Counted from the stretch's first letter, positions 36,082 through 47,341 are shown. The stretch: DNA of 50,808 nt from Butyrivibrio sp. (GCA_016291375.1 JAEEXE010000021.1:1-50808), one strand, 5' to 3'. Numbers and translations: made by a program. The notes: generated from the letters alone by a model not told the origin.

Positions 36082-36507
36082 TTACTCACTATACTTTGAA
36101 GCCGCTTTAAGTCTTGTAAGAGCTCTTGCAAGTCCTGCCTGAGATTTTCTGAATTCCTTGATGGACTGCTTATGCTGCAAATGCTCCATAGCAAATTCAT
36201 ACGCTTCTCTGGCTCTCTGCTTGTCGATATCTTCAGGTCTTTCAACGGTATTAACAAGTACTATACACCTATTATTAGCGACCTGTACAGACCCTAAACT
36301 TACAACTCCGTACAACCACTCGCCACCGGGCTTCTTGATCTTGATAACACCATCAGAAAGAGCAAGTATCATCTCCTCGTGATTAGCAAGAAGAGCAAGC
36401 TCTCCGTCAGCACAGGGAAGGATTATCTCCTCCGCCCTGTCATCATAAAATATTCCGTTTACAGATATGACCCTAAGTCCAAAGGTCGGGGCTTTTTCAC
36501 CATTCAT
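36082..36507 (-). CDS. atpC: ATP synthase F1 subunit epsilon
   Basis: A 141-residue epsilon subunit that links the rotor to the c-ring and can inhibit ATP hydrolysis. The N-terminal beta-sandwich begins FGLRVISVNGIFYDDRAEEIILP, given in parts, with GELALLANHEEMILAL. The C-terminal part is two helices ending ALTRLKAASKYSE. SD GAGGCG lies 6 bp before the ATG. It is 3 bp after atpD. Confidence 0.95.
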   Translation of the reverse strand: MNGEKAPTFGLRVISVNGIFYDDRAEEIILPCADGELALLANHEEMILALSDGVIKIKKPGGEWLYGVVSLGSVQVANNRCIVLVNTVERPEDIDKQRAREAYEFAMEHLQHKQSIKEFRKSQAGLARALTRLKAASKYSE

Positions 36508-36510
36508 ATA

Positions 36511-38847
<2,337 letters not shown>

Positions 38848-38861
<14 letters not shown>

Positions 38862-40635
38862 TTGCTATTTCTTCCTTAAGCTTTTTGTTCTCCGCATCGT
38901 TAAATGCATCTACGGCATCAAGGATTCTCTTTTTAAGAATATCCGAAAGGTCCTTGCTGGTCCTAAGCTCGTCGCAAATATCACCCTGTTCGGTGTTAAA
39001 GAAAGCAAGAAGCTTCTCTTTGTATTCGCGAACACTCTTTACAGGAACCATATCAAGTCTTCCTGCACCAACAGCCACAAGAATAATAACCTGCTCATGC
39101 ATAGCAAGAGGATGCTCCAATGGCTGCTTAAGAAGTTCCATAAGAACATTGCCGTGAGCAAGCTGTTTCTTGGTGGTCTCATCAAGATCTGAGCTAAACT
39201 GCGTAAATACGGCCATCTCTCTATACTGGGCAAGATCAACTCTGATGCTGCCGGCAGCTTTTTTCATAGCTTTGGTCTGAGCCGCAGAACCCACACGGGA
39301 CACGGAAAGACCAACATTGACAGCAGGCCTCATTCCTTCAAAGAACAGATCGCTTTCAAGGAAAATCTGTCCATCAGTGATGGAGATAACGTTTGTGGGG
39401 ATGTATGAAGATACATCTCCCGCCTGTGTCTCTATAATAGGAAGCGCCGTGATGGAGCCTCCTCCTAGTTCTGAAGAGAGTTTACTTGATCTCTCCAAAA
39501 GTCTTGAATGCAAATAGAATACATCTCCCGGATAAGCCTCACGTCCGGGTGATCTCTCAAGAAGAAGCGACAGCGCTCTATAGGCTACTGCGTGCTTGGA
39601 AAGATCGTCGTATACAATAAGTACATCCTTGCCCTGATTCATAAAGTACTCAGCAAGAGCAGTTCCGGAATAAGGTGCAATATACTGAAGAGGAGCCATG
39701 TCAGAAGCTGTAGAGCTTACAACAATGGAATAATCCATAGCTTCAGTCTTTTTCAAAGTCTGAACTATCTTGGCTACAGTAGAAGCCTTCTGACCTATAG
39801 CAACATAGATACAGATAACGTCCTTGCCCTTCTGATTGATAATGGTATCAAGAGCAATAGAGGTCTTACCGGTCTGCCTGTCTCCGATGATAAGCTCTCT
39901 CTGTCCTCTTCCAATAGGAAACATGGTATCAATTGAAAGAATACCGGTCTCCATAGGTTCACATACGGATTGTCTCTCAACAATGCCGGGTGCAGGCTCT
40001 TCTACAGCCCTGTAACCGGATTCCTTGATATCTCCAAGACCATCGATCGGAGCTCCAAGAGCATCGATAACTCTTCCGATGAAAGCTTCACCAACAGGAA
40101 TGCCTGCTTCCTTGTAAGTTCTTACGGCACGTGTGCCCTGTCTTATAGAAGTATCATTACCAAAAAGAATACATCCGATATGATCCTCTCTGATATCCTG
40201 AGCCATGCCCTTGGTACCACCTTCAAACTCGATGATCTCACCATAAAAAGCATGCTCGATACCGTCAATATTGGCTATACCGTCACCCACCCAGGTTACG
40301 GTTCCAACTTCTCTATCCTCAATTGCAAGGTCAAATTTCTCAACCTTGTTACTGAGCATAGATATGATCTTACCGGCTTCTCTTTCTCCGGTCTTACGAC
40401 TAATATTATTAAGTTCAGCACGAAGCTGTCGTGCTCTTCCCGCATCAGACCAGTCATATTCAAAGTTCATGCATGAAACTATGAAACCGCCGCCGATGGA
40501 AGGGTCGCATATAAGCTCTACGTCAATGTCGGGCACATCAAACTTCTTGCAAAGAACATCCTTGATCTTATCAAACTGCTCTCCGCTAGGAGCTGTGTCC
40601 GCATATCTGAGCTTAGCTTTTAAAACATCACTCAT
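38848..40635 (-). CDS. atpA: ATP synthase F1 subunit alpha with N-terminal delta-like domain
   Basis: A 595-residue protein, about 90 longer than usual alpha (~500-510). Residues ~85-595 are a normal alpha subunit: [18 protein letters not shown], Walker A GDRQTGKT (251-258) and [19 protein letters not shown]. Residues ~12-79 look like the C-terminal domain of the delta subunit (OSCP): [16 protein letters not shown], then [18 protein letters not shown] and RARQLRAEL. These align with the AtpH pattern of LSEQQLAKI..., D-x-S-x-x-x-G-x-x-I and GRLERL. The delta N-terminal domain is absent. It starts in the slot where atpH normally sits, overlapping atpF by 8 bp with a weak SD. Confidence 0.93.
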
Positions 40636-41119
40636 TATTTACACCAGCTTCAATTATAAATTTGTCATAGAGTTTCTTGTCGTCTTCGCTGCTATGTTTT
40701 GTTGCTGCGATCTTGGAAGCTGCATCAATGACCATATCGGTAAGCTGAGCTGCATAAACTTCTTTTGCACGCTCATTCTCGACCTCGGCATTGTGTCTTG
40801 CCTCTGTTATTATCTGCTCGCCCTTCTTCTTGGCATCACCGATAATACGCTCATACTCTTCATAGCCCTGCTTCTTAATATCCGCGAGAATATTCTCTTT
40901 TTCCACATCTATTGAAGCAATCTTATCCTCGTATTCCTTTTTGGTAGAAAGAGCTTGTCTCTCAGCTTCATCAGCTTCTGAAGTAGCCTGATCCACCTCT
41001 TCCATTCTTTTTACAAGAATAGCGTCAACTCTTCCAAAAAGAAATTTCTTAGCAACAAAAAACAACAGTAAAAGATTAAAGATAGTACACCCAACACTTA
41101 AAAGACTAATATTTAACAC
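40628..41119 (-). CDS. atpF: ATP synthase Fo subunit b
   Basis: A 163-residue b subunit: one N-terminal membrane helix (about 7-27), then a long, highly charged coiled-coil dimerisation region (~35-140) and a C-terminal segment that normally binds delta. It shows no fusion to delta, unlike mycobacterial AtpH. The stop codon overlaps the start of atpA by 8 bp, leaving no space for a separate atpH. It is 34 bp after atpE. Confidence 0.93.
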   Translation of the reverse strand: MLNISLLSVGCTIFNLLLLFFVAKKFLFGRVDAILVKRMEEVDQATSEADEAERQALSTKKEYEDKIASIDVEKENILADIKKQGYEEYERIIGDAKKKGEQIITEARHNAEVENERAKEVYAAQLTDMVIDAASKIAATKHSSEDDKKLYDKFIIEAGVNNE

Positions 41120-41153
41120 GTCTATACCCTCGTATCAAAATTTTTATAAAGGA

Positions 41154-41372
41154 TCATGAGAAAAGAATGATCATAATAGCTACAACGAAACCATAAATAG
41201 CTGTAGCCTCTGCAAGTGCACAACCAAGAAGAAGAAGCTTCATGATCTTACCGTCTGCCTCGGGCTGTCTTGCTACAGCATCTGTTGCCTTTGCAGTTGC
41301 AAGGCCGATACCTATTCCTGCTCCGATTCCTGTGAATGCAGCTATAGCTGCACCGATTGCTGTTAAATTCAT
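41154..41372 (-). CDS. atpE: ATP synthase Fo subunit c
   Basis: A 72-residue proteolipid: two membrane helices joined by the polar loop ARQPEADGK. The ion-binding carboxylate is Glu55 in ALAEATAIYG. The position of the Na+-ligand Gln in the Na+-type rings (GxGQG) is Ile22 (GIGIG), and the Ser after the Glu is Ala56, so proton coupling is the better guess. The first helix carries the Gly-rich GIGAGIGIG packing motif. SD AAGGAGG precedes the ATG. Confidence 0.97.
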   Translation of the reverse strand: MNLTAIGAAIAAFTGIGAGIGIGLATAKATDAVARQPEADGKIMKLLLLGCALAEATAIYGFVVAIMIILFS

Positions 41373-41400
41373 GTTTAAATCCTCCTTAGAGCCAAATATC

Positions 41401-42084
41401 TTATTCGACTGCTTCTTTTATATATAATGATGTCAAAAATACAAATACGTATGCCTGTATCGCTCCATCAAATATATCAAAATATACACTAAGTAACGCC
41501 GGGAAAATAATCGGAACCACATGCTTGATAAGCTCCATGATAACCGTAGCTCCCAGAATATTACCAAATAGTCGCATACAAAGTGACAAAGGTCTTATAG
41601 CCAGCTCCAGTATATTCATAGGTGCTATGACCGGCATGGGTTCTGCAAATCCCTTGAACCACTTCCCAAGACCCTTCTTACGAAGTCCGGCACCTTCAAC
41701 CAAAATAATACTCATAAGAGAAAGACCGGCTGTAACCGTAAGGTCCATCGTAGGAGGAGTAACGCCAAATAAACCAACCATATTGGAAGCCGCTATGAAT
41801 ATTAAAACGACAGCCATATAATCCTGATATCTGACTCCTTCATCACCAAGCATACCGCCTGTAACGCCTCTTATCCACATAACAAAGCTCTCAACAGCCG
41901 CTTGTCTCTTGCTGATATTATGCACTTTAAAATCACGGGTAAGAAATAAAATCAGAAGAAATAGAATGCCTATAACTATCCATGTGATAACAACAGATTT
42001 GTAGATATCAAAAAGTCCGTTTCCGTATGGAATATGAATAAAGGCTTTATCTTCTTTGAGAAGTTCGTTTAAAAGTTCTTTCAT
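41401..42084 (-). CDS. atpB: ATP synthase Fo subunit a
   Basis: A 227-residue membrane protein with five to six helices. The essential arginine is in the fourth-helix motif RPLSLCMRLFGNILGATVIM. The last helix region has GAIQAYVFVFLTSLYIKEAVE in two parts. It is the first gene of the operon. The ATG follows AGGAG with 6-bp spacing, and a perfect -10 lies ~30 bp upstream. No atpI precedes it. Confidence 0.96.
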   Translation of the reverse strand: MKELLNELLKEDKAFIHIPYGNGLFDIYKSVVITWIVIGILFLLILFLTRDFKVHNISKRQAAVESFVMWIRGVTGGMLGDEGVRYQDYMAVVLIFIAASNMVGLFGVTPPTMDLTVTAGLSLMSIILVEGAGLRKKGLGKWFKGFAEPMPVIAPMNILELAIRPLSLCMRLFGNILGATVIMELIKHVVPIIFPALLSVYFDIFDGAIQAYVFVFLTSLYIKEAVE

Positions 42085-42116
42085 AGCCTACTCCTATCCT
42101 TTACAAACTATTCTAT

Positions 42117-42145
42117 ATTATAGAAAAAATGCGTAAGTTGTGCAA
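42117..42145 (-). promoter_or_regulatory. promoter of the ATP synthase operon
   Basis: TTGCAC (42140-42145), 17-bp spacer and perfect TATAAT (42117-42122) on the minus strand. The leader would be ~26 nt. Confidence 0.65.
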
Positions 42146-42244
42146 TGCTTTTCACTTATTCTCCATATATATACGAATATTCAGATAATTAAAAAAGAGC
42201 CTTATACATCTTTTCAAATTTCTTACCGATTGTCAGTGAAATAC

Positions 42245-42290
42245 TAAAAAACGCGGCGGTTTAAATATGAAAAACCGCCGCGTTTTAAAA
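42245..42290 (-). terminator. strong terminator after the FapA-like gene
   Basis: GC-rich stem AAAACGCGGCGGTTT / AAACCGCCGCGTTTT with a ~8-nt loop and a T-run on both sides. It shields the atp promoter from upstream transcription. Confidence 0.88.
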
Positions 42291-42309
42291 GTATTTAATC
42301 AATAAATTT

Positions 42310-44829
42310 TTACAATATTTCTATTCCGTCCTTTTGTGGATTGGCTTTAACGATCATCTTGTCATAAGTCTTTCTGTCATTTTCAATCCTAAGAACAATG
42401 CCGTCAATGACAAATATGGTTCCGGCGTAAGCAGTTTCAGTAATAACAGCCTGAGCCGCGCTACCCTTGTCAAGTTCAGCCTGTAACCTGGCTTTTTTGG
42501 CCGTAAGCTCTTTTATCTTAGCTTCCTTCATACCAACAGCAGCATTTATCTTAATCTTCCACTGCATCTTCTGTCTGTCCATAGCTCCGGCTTCCTGAAG
42601 CTTAAGACTCTCAGTCTGGAGAGTTCGAAGATCCTCTTCCTCTCTGCTTATCATCTTAGAAATATTATTGTACTCAGTAAGAAGCGAACCGTTAACGCCA
42701 AGATTAATTATGGTCTTTGCTCCCGATCTGTTACCGACAGATGCAGTCTCAATTCCTTCAAGACTGTGACAGGTTCCGCCGTATATGATACCAACACGAC
42801 CATAAGTCTTTATAAGGCCTGTGGCATTTATCTTACAGTTGATAAAATAGTTACCTGAAATATTCTTACCGGTAATGGTAACGCCTTCAAAGAATTTGGC
42901 GGATATGTCTCCTTTGGCAGTTATGGAACCACGTATAGGACAAGTAGCACCGCCCTTGATAATTACATTGCCGCCACTTACGATCTCACTACTTTCCATA
43001 TGACCGCCGATTATGATATCGCCTGTAGCCTTAATATCGCTACTTGAATGAACATCACCGGTTACATATACAACGCCATCATAGTTGATCTTCTTGTCTG
43101 TTACCTTTACTTCCGGAAGGACCATAACCTTCTGAATATTGATAATGCCATCAACCATGCTGATAGCGCCGGAATACTTGGCAACATAAGTCACTCTGTC
43201 ATTAAGGATCATGAATCCCTCACCCTTAAGGATAGGGATTTCTTTACCGTTTCTGGCTTTTAGCGCTTCTCCAAATACGTTATATCCATCCTCGCCCTTG
43301 GTGGCTCTGTGATAAAAAGCAAGCTTATCACCGACGCGGACCTGCTTAAGAGGATCCATATTGGAAAGATCCGCAGTACCGTCTTTTAATATAATAGGTT
43401 CATTGTTGGACTCGGTATCAAAGAAAAACTCATAATAGCCGTCCACTCCGTCAACAGGTCCTTTACCTGTTGCAACGACATAGCTTTCATTAGGCTTAAG
43501 ACGCCTTAACATTCTTGCTATGCCTTCTTTATCAATTCCCATTCTGATACGGCACTTAAGAAGGAAATTAAATATAAGCTCCTCTGTATATTCTGCGCCA
43601 TCGGTACGAAGCGGCAGCTTTAACATACAGAGCATATCGTCTGCAGAAAAAGATATATAGTCATCCCTATGAGCAATCATATAGCTAAGAAGAGCCGAAC
43701 TGTCACTTACGCCTTCGGTTCTGTCAAGAGCAGCCGGGCTTTCTGTCTCAATTCTCTTATCCGCAACTGTAAATTCACCCTTTTCAAGCTTCTCTCGGAT
43801 GCGCCTCATATCGGTAGCAGTATACATCATAGTAGTATACTTGCTGATATCAACGCCTTCTTCGATACCTATCCTGATCTCGCGCATCTGATCAGCCTGA
43901 TAAAGAGGCTTTGCATACGGCGTAACATCTATCTGGTGTTCAAGACCTATTCTAAGCTCATACATCTGCATCCACCCATAGGAAGCATCAGCGTACTGAC
44001 CAACATCAACGCCGCTTTCAAGGCCGAGCCTTATCTCTTTAATGGCATCGCCTCTCATATCTCCGGTAATATGGCGGTCTATATCTATGCCTTCCTTAAG
44101 GCATATCCTGATCTGTTCAAGCTGTTCAGCATCAAAGTTGTCCTTAATATACCTGCTGATATCAACACCATCAACGTGAGCCAAGTGAAGCTGCTCAAGT
44201 ATACTTGCATTATACTTATTGATATCTGTACCGCTAAATACGAGCCCATCTTCTGCGCTCTTACGAACAGCTCTCATCTTCATATAGGGAATGGAAGGAG
44301 AAGCATAATGAGAAATATCAATTCCAGCCTCCAAGCCTTTCCTGATCTCTCTCATCTGTCTACTGTCATAAGACGGATCCTGATAAAAGATAATGGGAAC
44401 ATCATGGTCCTTGGAAAGCCCAATACGTATCTCTCTCATCTGGTCCCCAAGATATTCAGGTTTTGCATAAGCTGTAACATCTACCCCGGAAGCTAAGCCC
44501 TGTCTGATCTGAGACAATTGCTGCAAGTCAAATCCCTGCTCTCTGTATGAAGACATATCAATACCCTGAGACATCTCAAGACGCAGTTCTTCCATCTCCG
44601 TCCAAGGCATATCAGGGTTCAAATATTTGTTAATATCAACTTTTTCCAATAAGCCCTTTCTGATCTCTGCAAGCTGAAGGGCATTAAAACCAAGAGCCTT
44701 AAGTTTATCAACATCGGCTCCTGCATTTGCACACAACTCTAATTCTCTCTCATAGGCGTTCTTATTAAAAGATTCAAGTCCGGCATAACTATTTAATTCA
44801 TTCACAAGTTCATCATCCTGCACTGTCAT
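42310..44829 (-). CDS. FapA/DUF342 protein with N-terminal repeat array
   Basis: An 839-residue cytoplasmic protein. Residues ~39-352 are about twelve tandem repeats of ~26 residues with the pattern [IV]D[IV]xxYaxPxyxxxQMrEIRxGLexG. Then comes a DUF342/FapA region: a mixed N-terminal part (~375-570) and a right-handed beta-helix (~575-715) of short hexapeptide-like turns (GDIIIGG, GNVIIKGG, GSITAKG, GVTITGK). A coiled coil (~718-790) and a short C-terminal beta part end it. FapA proteins polymerise or help assembly and polarity in some bacteria. The role here is unknown. It has its own promoter and strong terminator. Confidence 0.83.
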   Translation of the reverse strand: MTVQDDELVNELNSYAGLESFNKNAYERELELCANAGADVDKLKALGFNALQLAEIRKGLLEKVDINKYLNPDMPWTEMEELRLEMSQGIDMSSYREQGFDLQQLSQIRQGLASGVDVTAYAKPEYLGDQMREIRIGLSKDHDVPIIFYQDPSYDSRQMREIRKGLEAGIDISHYASPSIPYMKMRAVRKSAEDGLVFSGTDINKYNASILEQLHLAHVDGVDISRYIKDNFDAEQLEQIRICLKEGIDIDRHITGDMRGDAIKEIRLGLESGVDVGQYADASYGWMQMYELRIGLEHQIDVTPYAKPLYQADQMREIRIGIEEGVDISKYTTMMYTATDMRRIREKLEKGEFTVADKRIETESPAALDRTEGVSDSSALLSYMIAHRDDYISFSADDMLCMLKLPLRTDGAEYTEELIFNFLLKCRIRMGIDKEGIARMLRRLKPNESYVVATGKGPVDGVDGYYEFFFDTESNNEPIILKDGTADLSNMDPLKQVRVGDKLAFYHRATKGEDGYNVFGEALKARNGKEIPILKGEGFMILNDRVTYVAKYSGAISMVDGIINIQKVMVLPEVKVTDKKINYDGVVYVTGDVHSSSDIKATGDIIIGGHMESSEIVSGGNVIIKGGATCPIRGSITAKGDISAKFFEGVTITGKNISGNYFINCKINATGLIKTYGRVGIIYGGTCHSLEGIETASVGNRSGAKTIINLGVNGSLLTEYNNISKMISREEEDLRTLQTESLKLQEAGAMDRQKMQWKIKINAAVGMKEAKIKELTAKKARLQAELDKGSAAQAVITETAYAGTIFVIDGIVLRIENDRKTYDKMIVKANPQKDGIEIL
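43774..44715 (-). repeat. twelve degenerate ~78-bp repeats inside the FapA-like gene
   Basis: The stretch coding residues ~39-352 contains twelve copies of a ~26-residue unit, best preserved in copies 4, 5, 10 and 11 (QMREIR or MYELR, then GLE). The DNA copies are diverged, so the array is old rather than a recent expansion. Confidence 0.8.
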
Positions 44830-44880
44830 AAATTTTATGCCCTCATAAGAAATATTCAGAAAACTTCCTAATATATATTA

Positions 44881-44909
44881 ATTTTACCATCAATATGTAC
44901 TTTGCTCAA
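44881..44909 (-). promoter_or_regulatory. promoter of the FapA-like gene
   Basis: TTGAGC (44904-44909), 17-bp spacer and TAAAAT (44881-44886) on the minus strand, about 52 bp before the start codon. It lies back to back with a plus-strand promoter at 44955-44983. Confidence 0.6.
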
Positions 44910-44954
44910 TAAAAGTAAGAAATGAATATTTTTTAAAAAAAATATAAAAAGATG

Positions 44955-44983
44955 TTGATTTTTATTTCATAATTTGTTACTAT
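44955..44983 (+). promoter_or_regulatory. promoter of the plus-strand secreted cluster
   Basis: TTGATT (44955-44960), 17-bp spacer and TACTAT (44978-44983), in a very AT-rich intergenic stretch and 48 bp before the first plus-strand gene. Confidence 0.5.
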
Positions 44984-45030
44984 CATATTAACCAATTGTT
45001 AATCACTCAATTTTTAGCGGGGACAAATGT

Positions 45031-45270
45031 ATGAAAAACAAAGAAGAAGAAAGAAACTGGGGAATATTTTTTGTTGGGATCTGTGCTTTTATCGTAATTA
45101 ACTTTTTGACAATGGCACATTTTAACAACGCTTTGTACGATGAAACCGAAGCTACTGCCTTCGACTATGTCAGCGAATTTAATTTGGATGATTCAGGTGA
45201 TTATGATGATTACGAAGAGATCACTCCAAACGCTGGATTTTCAAGTTTTTTGGCTGACATCGATTATTAA
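45031..45270 (+). CDS. small acidic membrane protein (79 aa)
   Basis: A 79-residue protein with a charged N-terminus (KNKEEER), one hydrophobic helix (about 11-28) and a strongly acidic tail (DDSGDYDDYEEI). No family is recognised. The SD GGGG lies ~8 bp before the ATG. The stop codon is followed in the same frame by 32 further sense codons coding a basic, repeated sequence, so the present end may be a recent or leaky stop. It is the first of three plus-strand genes, all membrane or exported. Confidence 0.65.
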   Translation: MKNKEEERNWGIFFVGICAFIVINFLTMAHFNNALYDETEATAFDYVSEFNLDDSGDYDDYEEITPNAGFSSFLADIDY

Positions 45271-45296
45271 AACGTTCTCTTGGGGAAGAGAACAAC

Positions 45297-45414
45297 AAAA
45301 GGAAAGAACAACATAAAAGGGAAGACGCTTCTAAAGGGAAAGAGTCTTGTAAAAGGAAAGAGCTTTTAAAAAGTCTATAAAAGGAAAGACGTTTATAAAA
45401 GGAAGGATGTATTA
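45297..45414 (+). repeat. 18-bp tandem repeats before the lipoprotein gene
   Basis: Six units, each beginning AAAAGGAAAG or AAAGGGAAAG, starting at 45297, 45315, 45333, 45351, 45379 and 45397. The spacing is 18 bp except for one 28-bp unit. Every unit contains an SD-like AAGGAA core, and the last one supplies the SD of the gene at 45417. In the frame of the upstream gene the first units encode KGK-x-x-x hexapeptides. Confidence 0.8.
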
Positions 45415-45416
45415 AA

Positions 45417-46259
45417 ATGAAAAAAGAATTGTTAGCAGGAATTATTGCTGCAGCTACTGCTCTATCAGTAATGGGCTGCGCTGATGATACAGGCCTTGAT
45501 AGTACTGCATCAGCGGCCTCTTCAATTGAATATGATACAGAAACCAAGAAAAGCGACGCGGCATCAGATGCTTCTATCGAGCAGAGTACCAGCGTTTCTG
45601 TACCCGAAGCTTCCGGTGCTTCAGCTTCCGGTGCTTCAGCTACCACCGCTTCTGCTGATGCTTCTAACGCGGTTTCTACAGAGGCTTCTACTACAGATTC
45701 AAAAGTTACGGCTGATGATCCGGCTTATAAATTAGGAAGGTTAACAGAAAACACTTATACAAATGAATTCCTTAACCTAAAGCTCAATATTCCTGAGCAC
45801 CTTTGGAACGCCGATGAAGAGTATCTTGCGAAATACAATAACATTCCTACAGCCGAGGGTTCTTATACGGAGGCTAAAGGTTATGAAATTATGGAATCTG
45901 GCGAGGCTTTAATAGCCGCGTACTCTTCTATCGATATGGATTCATTTGAAGTTGTCATAATAAAAGATGAAAGTGGTGCGCCTGCTGATTTCGAACTTAA
46001 GGGAATGTATGAATCAGAAGCAATAAATGCACCACAAGAGCTTAAAGAACAAGGATATGAAAATGCCACTACAGAAATGAGAAAAATTACTTTCTTAGGT
46101 GAGGAAACCGATGTTCTTACAGTAACCTGCCCCATGGGAAACGAAAAATACACAGCTAATTATTTGTATTACATGAAAAATGGCTACATGTACTGCTTTG
46201 AGCTTTCCGGTTTTAGTGATTTCATCTCATATTTTGAGAATGCTACCTCTTTGAAATAA
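45417..46259 (+). CDS. lipoprotein with Ser/Ala/Thr-rich linker
   Basis: A 280-residue lipoprotein with signal sequence and lipobox SVMGC (Cys21). A low-complexity Ser/Ala/Thr/Asp linker (~24-100) contains short direct repeats (ASASGASA). The C-terminal domain (~105-280) begins NTYTNEFLNLKLNIPE and has EITFLGEETDVLTV-like text near residue 225. The domain is homologous to that of the next gene: NEFLNLKLNIPE versus NSFFNVKVEAPE, and FLGEE in both. The function is unknown. The SD is within the last 18-bp repeat. Confidence 0.75.
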   Translation: MKKELLAGIIAAATALSVMGCADDTGLDSTASAASSIEYDTETKKSDAASDASIEQSTSVSVPEASGASASGASATTASADASNAVSTEASTTDSKVTADDPAYKLGRLTENTYTNEFLNLKLNIPEHLWNADEEYLAKYNNIPTAEGSYTEAKGYEIMESGEALIAAYSSIDMDSFEVVIIKDESGAPADFELKGMYESEAINAPQELKEQGYENATTEMRKITFLGEETDVLTVTCPMGNEKYTANYLYYMKNGYMYCFELSGFSDFISYFENATSLK

Positions 46260-46333
46260 AATTACACAAACAAACTAAAACATGATACATTAGTAAAGGC
46301 GCTTATATATAAAACTAGGAAAGAGGGAAAACT

Positions 46334-47155
46334 ATGAAATCCACAAAGAAAATTATTGTATCAGTTTTAGCTTTATCTATGCTTTTTAGTATGCCCGTAT
46401 ATGCACACGGAAAATCTCACCATCACCACCATAATCATAAAGCTTACAATATTGCAGCAACAGATGGCGCTTCTACAGATAGCTCCGTAATCGAGGATGC
46501 TGCTGCAGAAGTTTCTTCTGTTGATGAGGCTGTTGCAGAAACTTCAACAGATGTTGCAGCTACAGATGCCAGCACTGAGACTGTAATTGAAGAAGCTATC
46601 GATAATAACTTCAGCATCGGCGAAGTTAAAGGAAATGTTTATGAAAATTCTTTCTTCAACGTTAAGGTCGAAGCACCCGAGGATTTTAAGTTTAATGAAG
46701 AAGGTATCATGACACTTGTCGACAACTATTCAACAAGTCCCGTTGCAAAAGAGATTACTAAGAGAGTTATTGAAGTAATCCTCTCAGCGGATTATCCTGT
46801 ACAGCTTCTTAATGCAAATAACAACTTTGATTCTTCAATGGATATTCACGTTGGTTATGTTGCCGACAACACTGACGATTATCTCAACGAAAAAGCTCTT
46901 ATCGAGTCTAAGCTTGATTCTATCGTAAAAATGTTTGAGTATAACGGATTAACTGATGTAAAGACATCTGTTGGTACTACTACTTTCCTTGGCGAGGAGC
47001 ACCCTTGCATGGATGTTACAGGAACCATCGAAGGCGTTAATTACAACCACAAATACGTTTGCATTCCTAAGGACGGATATGTTCTTGTAATCGGATTCGG
47101 CGGATTTGAGCAAAAGGATTTCGCTCCTATCGCAAACGCTACTAAGCTTAACTAA
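46334..47155 (+). CDS. secreted protein with His-rich mature N-terminus
   Basis: A 273-residue protein with a signal peptide ending VYA (residue 24). The predicted mature protein starts HGKSHHHHHNHKAYN, a cluster of seven histidines within ~13 residues that could bind Zn, Ni or Cu. An Ala/Ser/Thr/Glu linker follows (~45-95), then a domain (~100-273) homologous to the C-terminal domain of the preceding lipoprotein. SD GAGGG precedes the ATG. It is followed by a terminator at 47199-47238. Metal binding is inferred from composition only. Confidence 0.75.
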   Translation: MKSTKKIIVSVLALSMLFSMPVYAHGKSHHHHHNHKAYNIAATDGASTDSSVIEDAAAEVSSVDEAVAETSTDVAATDASTETVIEEAIDNNFSIGEVKGNVYENSFFNVKVEAPEDFKFNEEGIMTLVDNYSTSPVAKEITKRVIEVILSADYPVQLLNANNNFDSSMDIHVGYVADNTDDYLNEKALIESKLDSIVKMFEYNGLTDVKTSVGTTTFLGEEHPCMDVTGTIEGVNYNHKYVCIPKDGYVLVIGFGGFEQKDFAPIANATKLN

Positions 47156-47198
47156 TCTATTTTAAAAAAATCATAAAATAATATATAAGTGCCGGAAA

Positions 47199-47238
47199 TA
47201 AAGACCTGTGGAGCCACTAATCTCCTACAGGTCTTTTT
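47199..47238 (+). terminator. terminator of the plus-strand cluster
   Basis: AAAGACCTGT/ACAGGTCTTT stem with a 17-nt loop and a T-run (47234-47238). Confidence 0.8.
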
Positions 47239-47284
47239 ACAAGATTGTACTGATTCATGAGTAAGATTTGTGTTATCCGAAAAG

Positions 47285-47314
47285 TGCTGCTCTCGTCCGA
47301 GAACAGCATTTTTT
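47285..47314 (-). terminator. bidirectional terminator beside the EamA gene
   Basis: TGCTG-TCTCG / CGAGA-CAGCA stem with single mismatch and tiny loop. The plus strand has six Ts (47309-47314) and the minus strand has TTTT. It ends the EamA transcript on the minus strand. Confidence 0.7.
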
Positions 47315-47341
47315 CAGATATACACAAAATTACTCTTTGAA

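Noticed and set aside
40628..41119. a b-delta fusion explaining the lack of atpH
   Set aside because: AtpF is a normal 163-residue b subunit ending in its usual C-terminal region; the delta-like sequence is in the atpA frame.
43669..44496. 275-codon plus-strand open frame opposite the FapA-like gene
   Set aside because: It is antisense to the repeat array; its regularity mirrors the repeats, it has no SD, and the minus-strand gene is clearly real.
44830..45030. a hidden small gene or RNA in the AT-rich divergent region
   Set aside because: Apart from the two promoters I see no SD-preceded frame and no strong stem-loop; the AT-richness suits a promoter region.
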